Shown here: positions 1-4,896 of the stretch, piece after piece | Layout: each line of letters begins with the position of its first letter | Numbering within the stretch: position 1 is the first letter of the stretch | NCBI GenBank assembly: GCA_027001525.1 | Contig: JALTMR010000050.1 | Location: 1 to 7,951, forward strand | Direction of reading: 5' to 3' | DNA: 7,951 bases | From: Gammaproteobacteria bacterium | GTDB taxonomy: Bacteria; Pseudomonadota; Gammaproteobacteria; Tenderiales; Tenderiaceae | Made by a program: the position numbers and the translations under genes | Notes under the pieces: generated by a model | The model's database searches: none | Seen by the model: only the letters and a program-made list of their open reading frames with translations | Told to the model about the DNA's origin: nothing

Positions 1-19
1 TTATGTAACTGTTCGCTTC

Positions 20-104
20 GTGAGAAGGTACAGCTCTGTGTTGGCAAAACTCGAAATGGAACCACCATTCCAGCGTTTTGCCGCCTTGATCTGCACCTTC
101 TCAC
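20..104. repeat. Nested imperfect inverted repeat (long stem-loop)
   Basis: Three stacked inverted repeats share one axis. The outer arms are GTGAGAAGGT (20-29) and ACCTTCTCAC (95-104), extended after one mismatch by CAG (31-33) with CTG (91-93). The middle arms are GGCAAAAC (43-50) and GTTTTGCC (75-82). The inner arms are TGGAA (57-61) and TTCCA (68-72), closing a 6-base loop. The internal loops between outer and middle arms are almost equal in size (9 and 8 bases), so the whole folds as one long hairpin on either strand. It could be a structured RNA, a MITE-like or REP-like element, or a DNA cruciform. I do not recognise the family. The arms are read directly from the sequence; the role is unknown. 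Confidence 0.6.
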
Positions 105-105
105 T

Positions 106-177
106 GTGCTCCTTAGTAACAGAACCTCCCGCATGGAGCACTAGCCGGGGCGGCTTGTGGTCTAGAATGGATAGACC
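106..177. other. Run of three further hairpins upstream of the antiporter
   Basis: Immediately after the nested repeat come three more inverted repeats in series. GTGCTCC (106-112) pairs with GGAGCAC (135-141) across a 22-base loop. AGCCG (143-147) pairs with CGGCT (151-155) across GGG. GGTCTA (159-164) pairs with TAGACC (172-177) across a 7-base loop. The motif GTGAGAAG from the outer arm of the preceding repeat recurs at 178-185. Together with 20-104 this makes 20-185 almost entirely self-complementary, ending about 25 bases before the antiporter start. A structured leader RNA or a mobile-element remnant would both fit. No tRNA or riboswitch consensus was recognised. Confidence 0.45.
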
Positions 178-212
178 GTGAGAAGCGGCGCTTGACTCGT
201 GGGAGCGTGGTG

Positions 213-1466
213 ATGGAAGTACACACTTTTTTCCTCTACCTGTTGGTGATTTTGCTTACGGCCCGGGTTTTTGCCGAGGTTGCGGTGCGTCTGGGCGTGC
301 CGTCAGTGATCGGTGAGTTGACGGCGGGTATTGTCCTCGGGCCCTCTCTTTTTGGCTGGATTGATCCCAGTGCCACCATAAAATTGCTGGCTGAAATCGG
401 TATTTTGTTGCTGCTGTTTGAGGTGGGGCTGGAGACCGATGTGCGGCGCCTGGTAAACGAGGGGCGGAAGTCCCTGGTGGTGGCGATTTCCGGCTTTGTG
501 GTGCCCTTTGTGTTGGGTTTTTCGGCCAGTTACTGGTGGTTTGGTCTTGAGTTGTTAGGGGCGATGTTCGTCGGCGGCACGCTGACCGCCACCAGCATCG
601 GTATTACTGTTCGGGTGCTGAGTGACCTCAAACGTCGTCACGCACTGGAGGGGCAGGTGGTGCTGGGGGCTGCGGTGCTGGATGATGTGTTGGGGGTGAT
701 ACTGCTGGCACTGCTCTACGAATTCTCGGTGGGGGGAGGGGTGAGCCTGGCGAATGCCGGCAAGGTCATGCTCTTTATCATCGCCTTCTTTGTGTTGGCG
801 CCACTCTTCGCCCGATTGATCTCGGTGGTGATCAAACATTTCGATGAGGTGAGCGAAATCCCGGGGCTGCTGCCCACCGCCATCGTTGCGCTGGTGCTCT
901 TTTTTGCCTGGCTGGCCTATGCCATGGGGGCACCGGAGTTGCTGGGCGGGTTTGCTGCGGGCCTGGCGCTGTCGCGGCGCTTTTTTCTTCCTTTGGGGGC
1001 GGCGTTGCGCACTGACACCCTGTTTGCTGATCGCATCGAAATGCAGATGAAGCCGATTATTCACCTTTTTACCCCGATCTTTTTTGTCTACGTGGGCCTG
1101 TCACTCAATTTTCGTGAAATCGATTGGGGTTCGCCTTTTATCTGGGGGTTCTCACTGACGTTGTTCGGGATTGCTGTGGTGGGGAAACTGCTGGGGGCCT
1201 TTCTGATCAAGGAGCCCTGGTTGGTACGTTGGGTGATCGGTATCGCCATGACGCCCCGGGGTGAGGTGGGGTTGATTTTTGCCGAGCTGGGGCGTGTGAG
1301 TGGCATCTTTGATCTGGAGGTCTATGCGGCGCTGGTGATTGTGATCGCCCTGACGACTCTAATGGCACCGTTGGTGATGAAGTGGTTTTACCACCGCTAC
1401 GACCTCTCGATTTTCGATGCCGATGGCCGTGCCGGGGAGCGCCGCGGCGATGGCCCTGTTTCGTGA
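213..1466 (+). CDS. CPA2-family cation/proton antiporter (Na+/H+ or K+/H+ type)
   Basis: This is an inner-membrane antiporter expected to exchange Na+ or K+ for protons and so help control pH and salt. The protein is almost entirely hydrophobic, with about a dozen membrane segments and conserved CPA2 landmarks. These include LGVPSVIGELTAGIVLGPSL near the N-terminus, LLLFEVGLETDV, the ion-binding aspartate pair D157-D158 in AAVLDDVLG (same arrangement and nearly the same numbering as the NapA-type DD pair), FTPIFFVYVGLSL, and MTPRGEVGLI near the C-terminus. At 417 residues it ends soon after the last helix, so it lacks the RCK/TrkA-N nucleotide-binding domain of KefB and KefC. The start is ambiguous: TTG 192, GTG 207, GTG 210 and ATG 213 are all in frame. 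ATG 213 is chosen because GGGAG at 201-205 sits 7 bases upstream of it and the hydrophobic helix begins right after. Ion specificity cannot be read from the sequence. Confidence 0.9.
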   Translation: MEVHTFFLYLLVILLTARVFAEVAVRLGVPSVIGELTAGIVLGPSLFGWIDPSATIKLLAEIGILLLLFEVGLETDVRRLVNEGRKSLVVAISGFVVPFVLGFSASYWWFGLELLGAMFVGGTLTATSIGITVRVLSDLKRRHALEGQVVLGAAVLDDVLGVILLALLYEFSVGGGVSLANAGKVMLFIIAFFVLAPLFARLISVVIKHFDEVSEIPGLLPTAIVALVLFFAWLAYAMGAPELLGGFAAGLALSRRFFLPLGAALRTDTLFADRIEMQMKPIIHLFTPIFFVYVGLSLNFREIDWGSPFIWGFSLTLFGIAVVGKLLGAFLIKEPWLVRWVIGIAMTPRGEVGLIFAELGRVSGIFDLEVYAALVIVIALTTLMAPLVMKWFYHRYDLSIFDADGRAGERRGDGPVS

Positions 1467-1481
1467 CGCTGCCCAGTGGTG

Positions 1482-1487
1482 TAAAAT
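1482..1487 (+). promoter_or_regulatory. Possible -10 element for prfB-lysS
   Basis: TAAAAT in the 54-base gap between the antiporter and prfB matches the sigma-70 -10 consensus at five of six positions and lies 33 bases before the prfB ATG. No convincing -35 hexamer is found 16-18 bases upstream; the best is a TTTCGT-like stretch overlapping the end of the antiporter gene. Transcription of prfB could instead read through from the antiporter. This call is weak. Confidence 0.3.
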
Positions 1488-1520
1488 TGCCGCCTTTTCG
1501 ACAGAGCAGGTCAGCATTTC

Positions 1521-2616
1521 ATGGAAGTTAATTTAGTCGTTCGCCAAATCAAAGAGATGCAGGACCGTGCCGCGTCCTTGAGGGGGTATCTTTGACTACG
1601 ATCAAAAGGCCGAGCGGCTGGTCGAGGTTGAGCGGGAGCTAGAGAGCCCGGAGATCTGGAACACGCCCGACAGGGCGCAGGCGCTGGGGCGGGAGCGCGC
1701 GCAGCTGGAGACGATCGTGAATACGCTCTCCTCCCTGACCAACGGGTTGGCCGATGCGCTGGATCTGATCGAGATGGCGGTGGAGGAGGATGACGAAGAG
1801 ACGTTGCACTCCATCGAGGCTGATCTGGGCGATTATGAAAGCAAGTTGGCTGCGTTGGAGTTTCGGCGCATGTTTTCCGGTGAGACGGATCAAAACAACG
1901 CCTTTCTCGATATTCAGGCGGGCTCGGGCGGCACCGAGGCGCAGGACTGGGCCAATATGCTGCTGCGCATGTACCTGCGCTGGGGCGAGCGGCGCGGTTT
2001 CAAGACGGAACTGATCGAGGTCTCGGACGGTGATGTGGCCGGCATCAAGAGTGCCACGATCCGCTTTGAGGGTGATTTTGCCTTTGGCTGGCTGCGTACG
2101 GAGACCGGAGTGCATCGTCTGGTGCGTAAATCGCCTTTCGATTCGAGCAGTCGTCGCCACACCTCTTTTTCGTCGGTGTTTGTCTCCCCCGAGGTGGATG
2201 ATGATATCGACATCGATATCAACCCGGCGGATCTGCGCATCGATGTGTATCGGGCCAGCGGCGCCGGTGGTCAGCATGTCAACCGTACGGAGTCTGCGGT
2301 GCGGATCACGCACCTTCCCACCGGTGCGGTGACGCAGTGTCAAAATGACCGTTCCCAGCATAAAAACAAGGCCACGGCCATGAAGCAGCTCAAAGCGAAG
2401 CTCTACGAGCTGGAGATGCTCAAGCGTCAGGGCGACCAGCAGGCGATTGAGGAGAGTAAATCCGATATCGGCTGGGGTAGCCAGATTCGCTCCTACGTGC
2501 TGGACGCTTCCCGCATCAAGGACCTTCGTACCGGCGTTGAAACGGGTAACACCCAGGCGGTGCTCGATGGTGACCTCGATCAGTTCATCGAGGCCAGTCT
2601 CAAGAGCGGCTTGTAA
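1521..2616 (+). CDS. prfB: Peptide chain release factor 2 (RF2), expressed by programmed +1 frameshift
   Basis: RF2 recognises UGA and UAA stop codons and triggers peptide release on the ribosome. Translation starts at ATG 1521, runs 24 codons to the in-frame TGA at 1593-1595, shifts +1 and resumes with GAC at 1594. The coding parts are therefore 1521-1592 plus 1594-2616, giving 364 residues against 365 in E. coli. The stop-codon-reading tripeptide SPF lies at residues 204-206. The catalytic GGQ loop at 249-251 is in [13 protein letters not shown], followed by the usual [10 protein letters not shown]. The position equivalent to E. coli residue 246 is alanine (A245), the common form rather than the Thr of E. 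coli K-12. The first ATG in the second frame (1717) would miss the N-terminal helical domain and is not the real start. Upstream AGCAGG (1505-1510) is only a weak ribosome binding site. lysS follows 79 bases downstream, as in E. coli. Confidence 0.97.
1581..1596 (+). promoter_or_regulatory. Programmed +1 frameshift site of prfB
   Basis: The sequence AGG GGG TAT CTT TGA C holds every known part of the RF2 autoregulatory site. There is an internal Shine-Dalgarno-like AGGGGG (1581-1586), a 3-base spacer, the slippery CTT codon (1590-1592), and TGA (1593-1595) followed by C, a weak termination context. When RF2 is scarce the ribosome pauses at TGA and slips from CTT to TTT in the +1 frame. When RF2 is abundant it terminates after 24 residues. 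The site is the same as in E. coli. The mechanism is established for the family; its presence here is read directly. Confidence 0.97.
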
Positions 2617-2635
2617 CCTCCCTCAATACGTTGTT

Positions 2636-2661
2636 GGCCCTGCCCGTTCCGGGGCGGGGCC
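2636..2661 (+). terminator. GC-rich hairpin between prfB and lysS (possible attenuator)
   Basis: GGCCCTGCCC (2636-2645) pairs with GGGCGGGGCC (2652-2661) over 10 bp, including one G-T pair, with a 6-base loop. The only U-run nearby is TTTT about ten bases further on (2671-2674), so this is not a classical strong terminator. It could cause partial termination, pausing or mRNA processing that sets the ratio of prfB to lysS expression. The stem is certain from the sequence; its function is inferred. Confidence 0.45.
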
Positions 2662-2695
2662 GATGCTCAATTTTGATAGTGACGGAAACAGATAA

Positions 2696-4216
2696 ATGAC
2701 AGATCAAACCGATCAGCAAAACCCGGCCGCCGAGCCCGTTGACGAGAATCGCCTGATTGCCGAGCGTCGCGCCAAGCTGGCCAGTATCCGCGAAAAAGGC
2801 ATTGCCTTTCCCAGTGATTTTCGTCGCGATGTGATGGCGGCTGAGCTACAGGCGGAGTACGAAAATAAAACCAAGGAGGCGCTGGAGGCCGAGCCGGTGC
2901 GGGTGGTGGTGGCCGGGCGCATGATGGCCAAGCGCCTGATGGGCAAGGCGAGCTTTGCCCAGATTCAGGATCAGTCCGGTCGCATTCAACTCTATGTTCA
3001 GAACAAGGCGCTGGGCGATGCGCTTTACGGCGATTTCAAGTCCTGGGATCTGGGGGACATTATTGGCGCTGAAGGGGTGCTGTTTCGCACCAACAAAGGT
3101 GAGCTGTCTGTGAAGGTGGAGTCGATTCGCCTGCTGACCAAGTCACTGCGGCCGTTGCCGGAAAAGTTCAAGGGGTTGTCGGATCAGGAGACACGCTACC
3201 GTCAGCGCTATCTCGATTTGATTATGAATCAGGATGTGCGCGAAACCTTTCGTATACGGACGCAAATAATCCGTTTCATTCGCCGTTTCCTCGATGACAA
3301 GGCGTTCATGGAGGTGGAGACGCCGATGATGCACGCTATTCCGGGTGGGGCGACCGCCCGGCCTTTTGAGACGCACCACAACGCGCTGGATCTACAGATG
3401 TTCTTACGCATCGCGCCGGAGTTATACCTCAAACGCCTGGTAGTGGGTGGCTTTGAACGGGTGTACGAGATCAATCGCAACTTTCGCAACGAAGGGGTCT
3501 CCACACGGCACAACCCGGAGTTCACCATGCTGGAGTTTTATGAGGCCTATGCGGACTACAACGACCTGATGAACATCACGGAAGAGATGTTGCGTTCCAT
3601 GGCGCTGGAGGTGTTGGGCACAACGACCGTGACCTATCAGGGCGATGAGTATGATTTCGGCAAGCCATTTGTGCGAATGAGCGTCAAAGAGTCCATTTTG
3701 CATTTTAACGACGATATCACCGAGGCCGAGCTGAATGATCTTGATCAGGCGCGTGCCATTGCCGAGCGTTTGGGTATTCCTCTGAAGGCGGGGTGGGGAC
3801 TGGGTAAAGTTCAGATCGAAATTTTTGAAAAGACAGCGGAGCATCGGCTGATGAACCCGACCTTCATTACAGCCTACCCCACCGAGGTATCACCCTTGGC
3901 GCGCCGTAATGACGATGACCCGTTTGTGACCGATCGCTTCGAGTTTTTTGTCGGTGGACGTGAAATTGCCAACGGTTTCACCGAGCTGAATGATGCCGAA
4001 GACCAGGCCGAGCGCTTTCGCAAGCAGGTGGCGGAAAAAGACGCCGGGGATGATGAGGCGATGCATTTTGATGCCGACTACGTGCGCGCCCTGGAACACG
4101 GGATGCCGCCCACCGCCGGGGAGGGGATCGGCATTGACCGTTTGGTGATGCTGTTTACCGATGCACCCTCGATTCGGGATGTGTTGCTGTTCCCTTACAT
4201 GCGCCCGGAAGCGTAG
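2696..4216 (+). CDS. lysS: Lysyl-tRNA synthetase, class II
   Basis: This cytoplasmic enzyme charges tRNA(Lys) with lysine using ATP. It is 506 residues, against 505 for E. coli LysS. An N-terminal OB-fold anticodon-binding domain (about residues 65-150, with [20 protein letters not shown]) is followed by the class II catalytic core. Motif 1 is in [19 protein letters not shown]. Motif 2 is [20 protein letters not shown], with its arginine at R264. Motif 3 is [13 protein letters not shown], with E476 and R482. The HNPEFTMLE and GGREIANGF signatures are typical of the bacterial LysRS group. ATG 2696 is preceded by ACGGA about 8 bases upstream. The position after prfB matches the E. coli prfB-lysS operon, and a terminator follows. 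I see nothing abnormal in the gene. Confidence 0.97.
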   Translation: MTDQTDQQNPAAEPVDENRLIAERRAKLASIREKGIAFPSDFRRDVMAAELQAEYENKTKEALEAEPVRVVVAGRMMAKRLMGKASFAQIQDQSGRIQLYVQNKALGDALYGDFKSWDLGDIIGAEGVLFRTNKGELSVKVESIRLLTKSLRPLPEKFKGLSDQETRYRQRYLDLIMNQDVRETFRIRTQIIRFIRRFLDDKAFMEVETPMMHAIPGGATARPFETHHNALDLQMFLRIAPELYLKRLVVGGFERVYEINRNFRNEGVSTRHNPEFTMLEFYEAYADYNDLMNITEEMLRSMALEVLGTTTVTYQGDEYDFGKPFVRMSVKESILHFNDDITEAELNDLDQARAIAERLGIPLKAGWGLGKVQIEIFEKTAEHRLMNPTFITAYPTEVSPLARRNDDDPFVTDRFEFFVGGREIANGFTELNDAEDQAERFRKQVAEKDAGDDEAMHFDADYVRALEHGMPPTAGEGIGIDRLVMLFTDAPSIRDVLLFPYMRPEA

Positions 4217-4229
4217 GGCCCGGTTGGTG

Positions 4230-4271
4230 ACTCCCCCGTTTTTCGGGGGAGTGTCGATATGATATTTTTTT
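4230..4271 (+). terminator. Probable intrinsic terminator of the prfB-lysS operon
   Basis: A perfect 9-bp stem ACTCCCCCG (4230-4238) and CGGGGGAGT (4244-4252) closes a TTTTT loop, starting 14 bases after the lysS stop. A run of seven T (4265-4271) follows, but 12 bases after the stem rather than directly adjoining it. The stem is very stable and the position is right; the delayed T-run is the only weakness. The stem is symmetrical and could also act on transcripts from the other strand. Confidence 0.7.
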
Positions 4272-4322
4272 CCATCTTGTTCTGCGCCCTGTTTCGGGCC
4301 TTTCCATGGCGTTTTCACGCTG

Positions 4323-4337
4323 TTTTACTCAGTAAAA
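4323..4337. promoter_or_regulatory. Perfect 15-base palindrome (operator candidate)
   Basis: TTTTACT (4323-4329) and AGTAAAA (4331-4337) are perfect inverted arms around one central C. Size and symmetry fit a binding site for a dimeric regulator. It is not a terminator, because it is AT-rich and too short-looped to form a stable hairpin. No regulator can be assigned. Confidence 0.35.
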
Positions 4338-4374
4338 AAAGTCGGACAACCGTCTGCTGCGATTAATAATTGTA

Positions 4375-4390
4375 TGTCTAAAATTGGACA
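4375..4390. promoter_or_regulatory. TGTC-N8-GACA palindrome (operator candidate)
   Basis: TGTCTAAAATTGGACA is an inverted repeat with arms TGTC and GACA plus matching AA/TT inside (12 of 16 positions symmetric). The right arm overlaps TTGGAC (4384-4389), a poor -35-like hexamer lying 17 bases before TAATAT (4407-4412), a four-of-six -10 match. If that promoter is real, a protein bound here would control it. The regulator is unknown. Confidence 0.3.
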
Positions 4391-4411
4391 TTTTTCCCAA
4401 AGTAAGTAATA

Positions 4412-4452
4412 TCACCTAATAAATTTAGGGGCGCACCACGGCGTCACCTAAT
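4412..4452. repeat. Direct repeat TCACCTAAT, two copies 32 bases apart
   Basis: TCACCTAAT occurs at 4412-4420 and again at 4444-4452. The start-to-start distance is 32 bases, about three helical turns, so both copies face the same side of the DNA. The first copy also forms the left arm of a small palindrome, CCTAA (4415-4419) with TTAGG (4425-4429). The second abuts a perfect TATAAT. The arrangement suggests tandem binding sites for a transcription factor. Confidence 0.4.
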
Positions 4453-4458
4453 TATAAT
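4453..4458 (+). promoter_or_regulatory. Consensus -10 hexamer TATAAT, possible bcsAB promoter
   Basis: A perfect sigma-70 -10 hexamer lies about 440 bases upstream of the bcsAB ATG. No TTGACA-like -35 is found 16-18 bases upstream, where the sequence is GC-rich, so the promoter would need an activator. The adjacent TCACCTAAT repeats are the obvious candidate sites. If used, it would give a 5' leader of about 430 nucleotides. In an AT-rich stretch a chance match is also possible. Confidence 0.35.
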
Positions 4459-4731
4459 AATCGACAAGCATACTGTGTATTTGGTCTCACAAAGGAAAGA
4501 GGCTGAGTACGGTAAAAATATAAAATAAATGCTTGTTTTATGGATATAAAAGTTAAGAGGGATAGGAAGTGATAATAACAACCAGCTTGGTGTTGGCCGG
4601 GAGTTATGCGTGTTCAGTTTTTTTTGAGCGCTGCCATAACACCATCCGTAAAAGTCTCAATGTAAAATTTTCCCCGACGCTCCTGTCTCATCCTCACTTA
4701 ACAAGTTTTCAAATTCCTGTTTCTACTTCTC

Positions 4732-4748
4732 CCCGCTGCGAAAGCGGG
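4732..4748. other. Small stable hairpin in the bcsAB upstream region
   Basis: CCCGCT (4732-4737) pairs perfectly with AGCGGG (4743-4748) around a GCGAA loop. No T-run follows, so it is not an intrinsic terminator. It may be part of a folded leader. Confidence 0.3.
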
Positions 4749-4828
4749 CTATCTCACACGAAGACATGGCATTTGACCGATCGGCGCGATTAGTTCGCAT
4801 GCGTTAAGTAGTGGAATGACCTTTTGAA

Positions 4829-4855
4829 GCGCTGGTTGGCAGGACGTCGCAGCGC
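4829..4855 (+). promoter_or_regulatory. Stem-loop in the presumed 5' leader of bcsAB
   Basis: GCGCTG (4829-4834) pairs with CAGCGC (4850-4855), leaving a 15-base loop that presents GGCAGGACG. The stem ends about 40 bases before the bcsAB start. An AGGA displayed in a loop resembles the sites used by CsrA/RsmA-type translational regulators, which often control biofilm genes. The loop match is short and this reading is speculative. Confidence 0.3.
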
Positions 4856-4896
4856 CTCGAATGTGCCTTATAAAAATAAAATAGTGGGTAGGGGAT

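Larger units (their letters stand above)
4272..4896. other. Gene-free AT-rich region upstream of the cellulose synthase fusion
   Basis: These roughly 625 bases carry no convincing gene on either strand. They are visibly richer in A and T than the flanking genes, most strongly at 4320-4580, with a run of eight T at 4618-4625. The only + strand frame of note is a GTG-started 74-codon stretch at 4569-4793, which has no recognisable family features. The region holds palindromes, a direct repeat, a TATAAT hexamer and several stem-loops, listed separately. Position and content suggest a promoter, operator and long leader for the cellulose locus, but no transcription start can be fixed from sequence alone. 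Confidence 0.6.

Noticed and set aside
1..125. Integron attC site as an explanation of the nested repeat
   Set aside because: The nested palindrome is attC-like in size, but the required RYYYAAC and GTTRRRY end boxes are not present at either side.
555..1064. 169-codon minus-strand frame
   Set aside because: Antisense to the antiporter; its Gln/His/Arg-rich composition is the mirror of a hydrophobic membrane protein.
1639..2361. 240-codon minus-strand frame
   Set aside because: It lies wholly antisense to prfB, whose identity is certain from GGQ, SPF and the frameshift site. It is rich in Arg, His and Gln, as expected of a shadow frame in GC-rich DNA.
3890..4318. 142-codon minus-strand frame running into the lysS 3' end
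   Set aside because: It overlaps the lysS motif 3 coding region and the terminator stem; no domain is recognisable.
4569..4793. GTG-started 74-codon + strand frame in the intergenic region
   Set aside because: GAGGG at 4557-4561 is a passable ribosome binding site, but the product has no recognisable domain, its composition looks random, and it spans a T-run and hairpins. Chance is more likely than a gene.
4808..4832. Sigma-54 promoter in the bcsAB leader
   Set aside because: A GG dinucleotide at 4812-4813 is not followed by GC at the required 10-base spacing.
4660..4896. c-di-GMP (GEMM) riboswitch in the bcsAB leader
   Set aside because: A c-di-GMP sensor would make sense here, but I could not find the conserved GEMM core sequence in the leader.
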